A stretch of DNA of 64,000 nt from the NCBI GenBank assembly GCA_012845835.1, contig JABAKD010000017.1:7711600-7775599 (forward strand), given 5' to 3'. The notes under the pieces were generated by a model. It worked only from the letters and a program-made list of their open reading frames with translations. It was not told the DNA's origin and ran no database searches. A program made the translations under genes and the position numbers. How positions within the stretch are numbered: the stretch's first letter is position 1; every line of letters begins with the position of its first letter. Source of the stretch: Undaria pinnatifida. Taxonomy: Eukaryota > Sar > Phaeophyceae > Laminariales > Alariaceae. Positions 22,651 to 33,600 of this stretch are shown piece after piece.

Positions 22651-23811
22651 TTAAGTAGAGAATATTACTTAGTGCAGAAGTTCTTTGTAAACAATAAAGT
22701 TACAACTGCTCCCCAGTTACGTATTAGTAAGGGTGGAACTATGGGTCGTATGAACTTAAGCCAATGACCGTACAGCAATAAGCAATCTTCTACCGGAAAA
22801 TGCGTACGAGTATATATTCCAGCATTAAGGAGTAAAGGCTCACAAAGACTGTCCATCATATGATCTTCAGCGTACGATTAGTATCAGACAGTTTATCGTT
22901 ATATGCATATCCTAGGATCATACTGAATTGGCGTGGTTAACTTACGGCAGTGACCTTTGTTTGTTTTTTTCTTTTCGCGATATCGCTCGATGATGGACTA
23001 TGAGTACACCCATCATAGTTTATTACAGCACTATCAGTACTCGTACTTCTACCTGCTTCTCAATTTTTTGTTTTTGCGGAAGTACGAAAGTACGTTAAAC
23101 AAACAAGTGAATAGTGAGAATGTTATTTTTTGTTGTGATGAACACTTGTCCACAATTCTCTTAATTTGGCTTTAGTATTGTTGTTCTATGTTGGTACAAT
23201 TCAGAAGGCGTGTCTAAAACCCAGTAGACGAATCCTTGTGTTTTGTCTTCTAGGGCATTTATCGCTGGTAATTACACCAAGCGCGGTTTTCATACGCACC
23301 TTTCTTTGAAAGGTTACATTTAATTTATTTATTCATATATTTATTTGTTAATGTGTGAATAACATGGATACATCCATATTGCCGCGGTTGATACACCGGA
23401 CTGAATATGAGACCCATTTTTTTTATTCTTTTACGAATTGGTTTATGTTTGAGGCTTCTCTAGCAATCTGACTTCGCATTATGGGGGCGTGTTGAGAGTA
23501 TGAACCTTGGATTCAAATCTAAGTTAAAGCACAATATATCCGCACGAAAAAAATATGCAGTTGAATCTTACGTTGAATCTTACGTTGAATCTTCGGTGGA
23601 ACCTAGATGTAAACGTAGATTTGAGTAAGTTAAGGTTGTCCCGTTGTCCCGGTTTTCTACCGGACTACGGGCATTGTTCCGTGATGACCAAGTGGTGATG
23701 CAATCTACCATGACCACTCTCCCAACTCTCCCTTCACTCTCTGCTTTGTCTTCTTCTTCTTCTTCTCTCTGGCCTCAAGCGCCCTTTCCAAACTATCAAT
23801 TTTTCTTTCTT
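22651..23811. other. Anonymous sequence between copia remnant and right LTR-like repeat
   Basis: No gene is recognised. A short tandem run of GAATCTTACGTT units lies at 23,562-23,600. The stretch could include deleted copia sequence or unrelated DNA. Confidence 0.3.
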
Positions 23812-23914
23812 GTTACAAGTCATCTTAACAGACACTTCGGTGCCACCTCTGCATCTGTTCGGATAGAAGACAGGGCCTCCACACAACCATTGTGTTCACC
23901 GGCTATTCAGAACT
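23812..23914 (+). repeat. LTR-like direct repeat, right copy
   Basis: It matches 19,210-19,312 over about 100 bp in the same orientation with few substitutions. Similarity ends after CGGCTATTCA, where the left copy has AGGATATTCA. The limited length suggests partial LTR survival. Confidence 0.65.
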
Positions 23915-24124
23915 GAACTACACAAATGGCTTGCAGTGGGCCTTATTAATAGTGTTGTTTTGTGAAGGGAGGGATTACGAGGTGAGTGAGAGGGATGTGC
24001 GTTTTTCCCTTATTTTTTATTTGGTCTTGATTGTTTTTGATCCTTCTGCATTTGTTTCGGGATGTGTTTCTTGATGTTTTTTGTAGGGCGGGTTGGGACG
24101 CAATGAGTGCGGATTTTGGATTGA
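23915..24124. other. T-rich anonymous sequence
   Basis: No gene is recognised. The tract becomes T-rich toward the tandem array that follows. Confidence 0.3.
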
Positions 24125-24445
24125 ATTACAGGTTGACAGAGAATCAATTTTGAACCGTGGGTTCGAGGCCCACCGACTCGGTTTTTTTTACGGGGTAGGA
24201 TTTTTCATGTCAAGGTGACAGCGTACTAATTTGAAAACATGGGTTCGAGGCTCAACCACTCCCGGGTGGGATTTCTTTCGTGTTTTTTATAAGTTGACAG
24301 CGTATCAAGTTTGAATGGTGGGTTCGAGGCTCACCGACTCCCGTTCTTTTTATTTTTTTTCTATTTTTTAGGGGTTGGCTTTCTTATGTTAGGGTGACAG
24401 CGTATTAATTCAGAACCATGGGTTCGACACTCACCGACTCCCGTT
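24125..24445 (+). repeat. Tandem repeat with tRNA T-arm-like block, four copies
   Basis: Four units of about 70-110 bp each carry GTGACAG/TTGACAG, then A/T-rich sequence, then a GGTTCGA-centred block and ACCGACTC. The first copy (GTGGG TTCGAGG CCCAC at about 24,161) forms a perfect 5-bp T-stem with a 7-nt loop. Each block is followed by a T-rich stretch like a polymerase III terminator. Copies also occur at 13,395-13,548 and near 25,355-25,395. The 5' half of a tRNA is missing, so this is a tRNA-related or SINE-derived repeat, not a tRNA gene. Confidence 0.65.
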
Positions 24446-24827
24446 GTTTTTTTTGTTTTTGTTTATTTTCTGTTTTTTGTATTTCTATTATTTTTTCTTC
24501 TATTTTTCCCTTTTTTTTTCTTTTTTTTTTTCTTTAATGTATTTGTTTTGTTTATGTTTTAGGGCGGGACCTGTACGTGTAAAATTTTGTGGTGACAGTA
24601 TATTTTATTTCATTCATTTATTCATATTATTAATTTATGTTTTTTTTTTTTTTTTTTTTTTCCTTTTTTTTTTTTCTTCTTCAATGTAATTGTTTTGTTT
24701 ATGTTTTAGGGCGGGACTTGTACATGTAAAATGTTATGGTGACAGTATAGTTTATTTTATTCATTTATTTATATTAATTTATTACATTTTATTATATATA
24801 TATTTTTATGGTAGAACTTTTACATGA
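24446..24827 (+). repeat. Poly-T and (T)nC stretch with GGGCGGGAC repeats
   Basis: Long T-rich tracts alternate with two near-identical copies of a GTTTATGTTTTAGGGCGGGAC...TACGTGTAAAAT(T/G)TTATGGTGACAG block at about 24,547-24,600 and 24,694-24,748. These blocks are the spacer part of the T-arm-like unit, so this extends the same array in decayed form. Confidence 0.6.
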
Positions 24828-25310
24828 TATGTACTATATTAGGCCACTACTACGGTCTTCATGCTCTCGATTTATACCAAAACCCGCCACTAGAGTGAAA
24901 AATAAAACAAAACAATAAAAATGAAAAACCACCCCCAGGTAGAGAAAACTTACTTACGCACTTGACCACAAGTACCAAGAACCCTGACCAAGCCATGCAT
25001 CCGCAAACCATCCACCATGCATACGTATCGTAGAGCAATATAATAGTAGAAACTACAGAGATAGATACATACTTGAAGTACAATAGATATGATGTTAGAT
25101 TACTTCAAAATTCTCCACCTAAAGTAAAAATACTAACACCAATGATTGTAGTGCAGAAAAACATTTGTTTATAGAAGCATATGGGACCCCTCTCATTGAA
25201 AAGTTTTACCCACATAGTATAGTGTATTACAAGTACCAGCAAGCACCTTCAAAGTATGAGTACTGGCCTGAAATTCGTTGAGCTCACACCTGACGTCCTG
25301 AATATATATA
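24828..25310 (+). repeat. Family B repeat, most complete copy
   Basis: It runs from TATTAGGCCACTACTACGG through ACCAAAACCCGCCACTAGAG and TGATGTTAGATTACTTC to CACCAATGATTGTAGTG. It ends with the block GAGTACTGGCCTGAAATTCG...CACACCTGACGTCCTGAATATATATA. The right end abuts a TA-rich tract. Partial copies lie at 15.6, 17.4 and 29.8 kb. No coding potential is seen. Confidence 0.75.
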
Positions 25311-25351
25311 CATATTATAAAAATATAAATATATATTACAAAAAAAAAAAA

Positions 25352-25400
25352 AATGACAGCACATATCAATTTGGAACCGTGGGTTCGTGTCCTACAGATT
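25352..25400 (+). repeat. Single T-arm-like unit
   Basis: GACAGCACATATCAATTTGGAACCGTGGGTTCGTGTCCTACAGA-type sequence matches the T-arm-like unit of the 24.1-24.45 kb array. It is followed by T-rich and AT-rich sequence. Confidence 0.55.
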
Positions 25401-25427
25401 TTTTATTATTATCAATATATATATATA

Positions 25428-25806
25428 CCCCCTCCCCCCCCCCCCCCTCCAAACCCGCTCGCTTTTGATCAAAACCAGGCCACCACGTCCTTCAAAACTC
25501 CGCCCACCCCCCTCACCGGTTATTCGACTTGCAAGATTCACTTGATAGAGGGATACATTTCCCTCCACAGCTGTCAGATTTTGTCTCCCTCAGAAACGGG
25601 TTATATAGTTTCCGCGCACAGACTGACTAAAATCATCCTGTTGACCCTGATAGCTACACTGTAGTTGTAAGGGGAGTCGCCGACCTATATCCTTAAGGAG
25701 GACACACAACTCGTAATGCGCGCGATCGGAGTATCACACACAGCTTGCAAAGATGAGTTTCGACGAAATCTTCGATCTCACAGCTGGAGTGTATTTTCAT
25801 TTTTTA
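25428..25806 (-). mobile_element. Family A, reverse-oriented truncated copy
   Basis: The start module reads on the minus strand at 25,565-25,794, followed leftward by the CACTTGATAGAGGG and C-run block of the first internal unit. It breaks at a TATATATACCCCC junction at about 25,425. It meets the next copy head-to-head across a palindromic TA tract. Confidence 0.85.
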
Positions 25807-25821
25807 TAATATATATATATT

Positions 25822-25918
25822 ATAAAAAATGAAAATACACTCCAGCTGTGAGATCGAAGATTTCGTCGAAACTCATCTTTGCAAGCTGTGTGTGATACTC
25901 CGATCGCGCGCATTATAT
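25822..25918 (+). mobile_element. Family A start-module fragment
   Basis: Only the first ~90 bp of the start module (to CTCCGATCGCGCGCATTA) are present. They are followed directly by a second TATATATATTATAAAAAATG and a full copy. The duplicated TA-tract plus start end suggests local tandem duplication or repeated insertion at the same tract. Confidence 0.85.
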
Positions 25919-25929
25919 ATATATTATAA

Positions 25930-27494
25930 AAAATGAAAATACACTCCAGCTGTGAGATCGAAGATTTCGTCGAAACTCATCTTTGCAAGCTGTGTGTGAT
26001 ACTCCGATCGCGCGCATTACGAGTTGTGTGTCCTCCTTAAGGATATAGGTCGGCGACTCCCCTTACAACTACAGTGTAGCTATCAGGGTCAACAGGATGA
26101 TTTTAGTCAGTCTGTGCGCGGAAACTATAAAACCCGTTTCTGAGGGGGACAAAATCTGACAGCTGTGAAGGGAAAGGGGGGGGCTGGTTTTGATCAAAAG
26201 CGAGCGGGTTTGGAGGGGGGCGCGGGGGGGGGGGGGGGGGAAGGGGCAATAAGTGCATGTAAGCTATAAATTCTTTCGAGGGGATAAATCTGACGGTTTT
26301 GGCACCAGTATATTATTGGGGGCGGGGGGGGGCGGGGGGGGGGGGGGGGGGTTGGGGCGGGGGGGGGGGGAGGGGGCAGCTCGATATGTGCCTGGAAACT
26401 ATACATTATTTCGAGGGGATAAATGTGACATTTTTGGAAATAATACATCAGTTTATCGTGTATATCCTGGGGTAAGTCGTACAATCAGTGAGTAAAGAGA
26501 GGGTGGAGTGTTCGAGGGGGTGGGGTTGGGATGAGTTGGGGGGGGAGGGTGGGGGGTGGAGGCGGGGGTGGGGGGTGGGGGGGGGTGGGGGGGGGGGAAG
26601 GGCTTTAGGTGAGGGGTTTGTTATACGTGTAATGCTAGGTCTAGGCGAAGGTGCGGGTGATGGGGAAGAAGGGGGCGTTCGAGGCGGGGGGGGGAGCGGG
26701 AAACAGCGGCATGGATGGCTCTCGAAAGATAATGAGGTGATATCCTGTGCGTGAAGTGTTTGTTAATGTGGCGGATTTCGATATTTGGTGGGGCGTTTGA
26801 GTAAGGGAGAGCAAGAGGGGGGGGGGGGGGTGATTTTTTAGGAGGTTTAGGTCACAAATAATATTCAAATACACTTCGGCTGTGAGATCAAAGATATGTA
26901 TCAGCTTGTCATACGCGTGGTGCTAGGTCTAGGCGATCGTGCAGGTGGTCGGGAGAGAGGGGGCGTTGGAGGCGGGGGGGGGGGGGGGGGGGGAAACACA
27001 GCGGCATGGATGGCTCTCGAAAGATAATGAGGTGATATCCTGTGCGTGAAGTGTTTATTAATGTGGCGGATTTTGATATTTGGTGGGGCGTTTGAGTAAG
27101 GGAGAGCAAGAGGGGGGGGGGGGATTTTTAGGAGGTTTAGGTCACAAATAATGTTCAAATACACTTCGGCTGTGAGATCAAAGATATGTAGCAGCTTGTT
27201 ATACGCGTGGTGCTAGGTCTAGGCGATCGTGTAGGTGGTCGGAAAAGAGGGGGCGTTGGAGGGGGGGGGGGGGGGGGGGGGCGGAATAATTGAAACCTTC
27301 GTCATGGATGTTCAGAAAGATAATGACGTGGTATCAACTGCGTATAGGTGGTTTATTACTCAGGCCGATTTTGATTGTGAGTGGGGCGTTTGGACAGACT
27401 AGGCGGAAGGGGGGGGGGGGGATCGGGGGACGGAGGGGCGGGGGGGGGGAAGGGTTGGGGTTTGTTATGAAAAAGAGGTCAGTGGAGGGGGAGG

Positions 27495-27526
<32 letters not shown>

Positions 27527-28200
27527 GCGGGACATTCCAATATGTGCGCGGAAACTATAAATTCTCAAAGGGGACAAACCTGACGATTGAAGCAATAAGA
27601 CATCCCTTTATATCATCTGGCTTGTAATGTTTACTATTCTAGAAGGTTTGATGTTAAGTGCAGCATGCAACCCAGTGTTTAAGTGTAGTAAATAACGTGT
27701 TAAATCTTCACAGTTTGTTGTTGTATGATACAGCGATCGAAAGCTAGAATATTTTATAGAATATTTGTAGGTACCATTATTTTCTGACATCGCTAATTAT
27801 AAGAAAGAGATACGTATTGTCAAATGCAACAGGCGAGGTGATGTGGTCATGCACTGTGTTTGTCACCATCATACAGGCACCATTATTATCGACATCGCTA
27901 ATTATACGCACGAGATACGTATTGCCAAATACAGCATGCGAGGTGATGTATGTGGCCATGTGCTGCCTCCGTCATTGAGCATTAGAGGGAGGGATGCGAA
28001 TCGACGCTTGGTATACATGTGCTCAATTACGTTACCTCATTAGTCATACTTGGTATACACGCGCTCAATCACGTTACCTCGTTAGTAATACTTCGCTTGG
28101 CATAGGTGGGGAGGCGATCATGCACACGGTATGTACGAAATACCCTACGTAATGGGTTGGTAAGGTTGTTTACCGCAATTTTAACACATCTGCTTGTGCT
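25930..28200 (+). mobile_element. Family A composite repeat, apparently full-length
   Basis: Start module at 25,937-26,165. First-type units are marked by GTAAGCTATAAATTC and CTGGAAACTATACATT. Second-type units are marked by TAGGTCTAGGCGA at about 26,636, 26,926 and 27,217, each with GGCATGGATGGCTCTCGAAAG and a G run. A transition unit follows at about 27,290-27,540. The end module starts at GTGCGCGGAAACTATAAATTC (27,543), passes through TCTAGAAGGTTTGATGTTA and CATCGCTAATTATAAG, and ends near 28,200. The end module carries internal duplications of about 100 bp (27,770/27,872) and about 45 bp (28,010/28,050). No protein is encoded. Confidence 0.85.
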
Positions 28201-28208
28201 TATATATA

Positions 28209-28239
<31 letters not shown>

Positions 28240-28240
28240 G
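28201..28240. repeat. (TA)n microsatellite at tail-to-tail junction
   Basis: A run of TATATAATATAATATATATA separates the end modules of two oppositely oriented family A copies. The same kind of tract lies at head-to-head junctions, consistent with insertion into TA repeats. Confidence 0.9.
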
Positions 28241-28558
28241 TTGCATTACCATCACCTCGCCTGTTGTATTTGGCAATATGCATCTCCTTATAATTAGCGA
28301 GGTCAGAAAATAATGGTATCTACATTATTGTACCTTTCGATTGAAGTATTCTATCTTTCGATCCATGTTAACAAATTATAAAGCTTTTAACACGTTGTTT
28401 ACTACACCTAAGAACTGGGTCGCATACTACATGCAACATCAAACCTTCTAGAAAAATAAACATTACCAGGCGGGTGATATAAAGCGGTGTCTTCTTGCTG
28501 CAACCGTCAGATTCGTCCCCTTCAAGGGTTTATAGTTTCCGCGCACATATTGAAATGC

Positions 28559-28599
<41 letters not shown>

Positions 28600-29800
28600 A
28601 TCCCTCTTGTTTAAACGCACCACCTGAAATCAAAATCTGCCAGAGTAGTAAATACTACCACCCAGCTGATATCATCTCATTATCCATCTGGCCATCCATG
28701 CCATAGCTCCAACTCATCTATCCACCCCCCCTTTTGTTTTCGTTCAAACGCCCGACATACAATCGAGATAGGCCAGAGTAGTAAACACTTATAATTCATT
28801 GATACCACTCATTATCTTTCTAGCCATCCATGACGTAGCTTTCATTCACCCCCCCCCCCCCCCCTCTCCAACGCCCCGTCCTTCCCCACACCCCGCACGA
28901 TCGCCTGGACCCAGCGCCGCGCGTATAGTAGGCCCCTACATATGTGATTAATTCGCGCGATCGGATGATCACACACAATGTTGCGAACATCAGTGTCGAC
29001 TAAATCCTGGATTTAAATATTAAATGTTACCTAAACCTCTTGAAAACCTTTTCCCCCCCTCCCCCCTTCCCGCCTTTTTTTTTTTTTTTCCATCTTTTCC
29101 CTCGCTTTCTCCTGCTTCAACGCCTCACCTACTATCGAAATCCGCCAGAGTAATAAACACTTCCACGCCCTAGATATCGCCTCGTTATCGTTCCAGAGCC
29201 GTCCATGCCGCTGCTGCAATTCCCACCCACCTCCGTCCGCAACGCCCCCTACTTCACCCACCACCCGTACCATCGCCTAGACCTAGCACCACGCGTATAG
29301 CCGACCCCTACATCTTTGCGACCTAAAGCCCTCCCCCCCTGCCCCCGCCCCCCCCCCGCCACATTCCTCCCCCTCCCCCACAAGAAATATTCATAGTTTC
29401 CACGCACAAATAAACCTGCCCCACCCATCCCCTCCCCCCCCTCCCCCCCCTCCCGCCCCCCTTTCGATCAAAATCAGGCCCCCACGTCCTCAACACCTCT
29501 GCCCTCCCCTCACCGGATATTCTTACAGGATTCACTTGATAAACTGATGCATTTCCTTCCACAGCTGTCAGATTTTGTCCCCCTCAGAAACGGGTTTTAT
29601 AGTTTCCGCGCACAGACTGCCTAACATTACTCTGTTGACCCTGATAGCTACACTGTAGTTGCAAGGGGAGTCGCCGACCTATATCCTTAATGAGGACACA
29701 CAACCCGTAATACGCGCGATCGGAGTATCACACACAGCTTGCAAATATGAGTTTCGACAAAATATTCGATCTCACAGCTGGAGTGTATTTTAATGTTTAT
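28241..29800 (-). mobile_element. Family A composite repeat, reverse near-full copy
   Basis: On the minus strand the copy starts with the start module (29,565-29,790), then has a first-type unit, second-type units (29,270-29,030 and 28,930-28,640) and the end module at 28,560-28,241. The end module matches 27,543-27,860 in reverse. It lacks the outermost ~350 bp of end sequence present in the plus copy. With 25.93-28.2 kb it forms a ~3.9-kb imperfect palindrome. Confidence 0.85.
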
Positions 29801-29809
29801 AATATATAT

Positions 29810-30207
29810 TATTTTTTTGTTTTACTTTTGAGGGGGAGTAGCCGACTTTCATTGTCGAATGCTGTATAAAGAGTAACATATATGATAACTAATAATATTC
29901 TGTATTCGTACTCCTCCCGATAGTAAAGCCGGGGGAGAAAAAACAAAATAAACCGCCTACCATAATGCGATAGAACAGTTTTATAGTGGAAACTACAGTG
30001 TTAAATATATAAAATAGATGTGATGTTACATCTAGCTCAAAATTCCCCACCAAAAAAAAGAAAAAAAACTTACCACTCATCATAGTGGACAAAAAATAGG
30101 ACCCCTCCCAATGAGAAGTCACCCATATAGTATATTACAAATGGCTTGTAAGAGTGAGTATTGACCTAAAATTCGTCGAACTCACGGCTGGCGTCCTTGA
30201 ACTATTT
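29810..30207 (+). repeat. Family B-related repeat, right part
   Basis: It matches 17,372-17,712, including TGTATTCGTACTCCTCCCGATA, GTGGAAACTACAG, GATGTTACATCTAGC and TGGACAAAAAATAGGACCCCT. The terminal block is GAGTATTGACCTAAAATTCGT...ACGGCTGGCGTCC. It follows the family A start end across a TA-rich tract, as at 17.37 kb. Confidence 0.7.
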
Positions 30208-30689
30208 TTTATAAAATACACCACAGCGTTTGATTCAATTTCAAATACAAGGCGTTTTCGTGTCGACTTGAGAATAAACGACGCGTTATTCTCACACAGA
30301 ATGCTTTCCGGGGTAAGCGGAGTTTCCTCCCCCACCCTTTGTTGCCGATATCGGATGGGTGGGTCTGAAGCATCATCCTCACGAAAGATGACTACGCAGC
30401 AAGCGTTGACAATAGCTTCTCACGAACCAAGAATGATGCATTTGAACAGCCACCGTTCTTGGTTTGAACATCTACTACCCCCGCGAAGAACGAAAAGGAC
30501 TGCATGCCGTCACTATACTCTCTAGAGGCCGACGTAGCAACATTCGTTGCACACATCGCCGCCTCGAAGTCGCCAGATTCCAGGCGGCCAGGACTGCATC
30601 ACTTGAACCGAACATCCGAAGTCAACTACGATGTACGGTACCTCTAACGTTATCCGTTCCGTGCGGCCCCTCTCACCCGCGGTTCTAGC
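30208..30689. other. Possible 5' part of the hAT gene, unrecognised
   Basis: Open frames exist but none matches a BED zinc finger or other hAT N-terminal domain by eye. The stretch at 30,520-30,640 reads ADVATFVAHIAASKSPDS in one frame, which may be coding but is unsupported. Confidence 0.25.
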
Positions 30690-33600
30690 CCCGCGAAGCA
30701 GATCAAGAGGCTCATGGTGGAGCTCTACGCTGCGACTACTCGGTTCTTCACCATAAACCTCCGGAAAGAGATCAGAGCTGCTCTCCTCCCAATGGTCTAC
30801 ATCAACACTGACCTTAGGACTAGCAAAGTCTTTCGGGGACAAGTACATCGGTGAGGTTTCGTTTTGTGTCGCTAAGCTACATGCTATTTTGGGTCCTTTC
30901 GTGAATGAAAAGGTCAAAGCACACGCCAAAAACACACACTGAAACATGGCTTCCAGTGTGCTGTATTGATACTTCATTATTTTTTCTCTTGTTTGCTGTC
31001 CGACAAGCGCAACTCTCTCCACCAACAGTGTGAATAAAAAAAACAAACGTACGTGGACCCATGAAACAAAACAACTCCTCCCGTACTTACCACAGAACAC
31101 AATCACGCACCTATCGACGTCAATAAATCCCTTGGTGATTTTTTCTGCTTTAGATTTGACGTAAAAACGGTTGCTGGCGACAATCGGTCGGGAAAATAAA
31201 CTTGTCTGGCATCGGGCGCCGATCTGCAGCCATCAAAACAACAGCGTGACCGCACGCACCGCCCCATGCATTCCCCTTTTGGTCGTGGAATCCGCTGCAG
31301 ACGCGCGTACCATCCCCGACTTGGGACTCTTTAAAAACATGTGTAGGCCGTTTCAAAATAGTTAAGGTTGCTCACCCTACGCCTCGTTCAGAGGTGTGAC
31401 GTGATCTAATTGTGTGCCCACATTCCACCTCCCTCTTGTTCTCTTTCTTTGGATTGCTTTTTGTGGCAGGTGTACGCATCTTCTACATGGACGCGAGGAG
31501 TATCATCCAGACCATGCTGCTGGCCGTGAAGCATTTTCGACCTGCTCCAAGCCTCGGGAGGGCCACCGGCCAAGTGATCATGCTGTGGGTTCGCCAAATC
31601 AAGGCCCAGAATGGCCTGCTTGAGAAGAACATCGCTGGCGCCGTTACTGACGCCGGAGGTGACGTCCGGACTGGGGTCGGTGAGGTGCTTGATAGCCAGT
31701 GGTTCATCCCTCACATGTCCCACCGTGCCACCATCGACGGCACCGGTATGTCCCAGACGAAAGAAGCCTCGAATAACCTACCCTGCCGCTTCTTATTGGA
31801 GCTTTGCAAGAAGGTCGTCGAGATGGCCAACCGGTCTGCTTCCTTCAAGGTATAGCTCAATAGGGTTTGATGTGGGTGGTACCTGGAGTGGTTTGGTGGA
31901 TGCTGAACAGTCTGGATTTTGGTTGAGCAGTACTCCGAGTACCCCACACTCAAGACACACCCGCGGGGCAGGATCCATGCCGGACTTTTTCCTCGAAGAG
32001 ATATTTGTTGCATATTACGCCATCCTCCACCCTCCTAGCATGTAACATGGGTGTCCGGAAGTTGGGTGTGATTTTCTCGCTTGTGACAACCACCGTAGCA
32101 CCTCTGTCACAAATTCCGGGTTAGGCATGATTTTCGTGCTGCTTATTTTCGTGTTGTTCTCTTGCGGTTTTCGTCGCAGATCCGTTTGGAAGACGCGGTC
32201 GAGGAAGCCACGGGTGGATAAGGCTCGAAAGCGAAGCTCAAGCAAGCTGTTGCCCAGCGCTGGGTCACCATCTGCTTGTTATTACTGCTCGTGCTGCAGA
32301 GATAGGACGCGCTCGGGGTGGTGTACATGGACTGCAGCACGGTTTCCCTTTGATTGGCAAGAGGAAAGAGGTGAGGTGGAGATTTTCTCGTGTCTTCTCT
32401 TTCTATCCAAAAGGTTCAGAAAAGTGTTCCAGAAAGTGTAGTGGTACCTGTATGGAGCAGGTCCTTGCAGGTAGCGGTTCATGTTTTCGGGAAGTACTCG
32501 GACAGGGTACCCCACATGACAGTAAAAGCCCACGGCGCATCCCATAAGTTTCACGATATATTTGCATGGTGGCTGCTTGCTATTCTCCCGGTGAACGTTA
32601 ATAAAAAAAGACTTGGAACAAGATTTTCCGTCTGCTGCGTTCAAATTTCGCATGGAGGGAGAGAGATCACGAGAGAAGATGATGGTGAAAATGTTACCAT
32701 AATGCCGTAGCAGTGTTTGCTTGAAGTGAAACACTTGAACACGAAACATGCTTGGCAAGCATGTGCCACACGTGATGCGCGGTTCATTTCTATCGAGACC
32801 ACCTCATGGAGCCGTCCCTTTCTTGCATTGTAGGGGTGGTGTGATGAGCACGTGGTGGTGATGACCACCACCGTCCATAATTGACCCCTCTTGCCCTGCC
32901 CCAATTGTTGTTCGTACATCAGAGCCTGCGCCCTTGCCCGCTTAAGGAGGTGTAAGGCATCGTAAAGGTGGTCAACGACAACATCTTCTACTGCCAGAAG
33001 ACCTTGGAGCCAACTGGTCAAGGGGCCTTGAGGCGGCTCTTCTTTTTGCTAATCGACACTCTCGAGCCCAACAAACCACTCAAGATTGTGCATGTTGCAC
33101 CCGTCGGCGCGGAACGTGGCACATCTATCTCCCGTCGACCTCACCAGAAACTCACAGAAACCGGCCGCGAGACTCGCGATGCGTTCCGAGTCGCATTCGC
33201 GACGCAGTTCCTGCCGCCCTACGGGAAGAACCCGGTGAACCGCTCCCATGTCTTCGATCGAACGAAGTTCCTTAGTCCGGGCTCGCGAAGGTTAAAGTAC
33301 GTCAATTCGCTGCTTGCCTCCACCGCCGCCGTTGGCGTTGCTCTGGCTTCCGCTTCCGAAATCGGGACGAAGGTAAGAGCAGAAGTTCACAGGCTCCTGA
33401 TTGAAGCTGTGAAGGGATAGAGAGTCCGGGACAAGAACGTGGCAGAGGCTGCCACTGCCATCGTCGACACACCGGCGGCAAAGCGGGCAAGAGCTACTGC
33501 GGGGGGTAGCTCTGCTACGAAGGGGGGTCGCTCTGCCATGGAGGAGGGTGGCTCTGGTACGGAGGGGGGTGGCTCCGCTACGGGGGGGGGTGGCTCCGTC

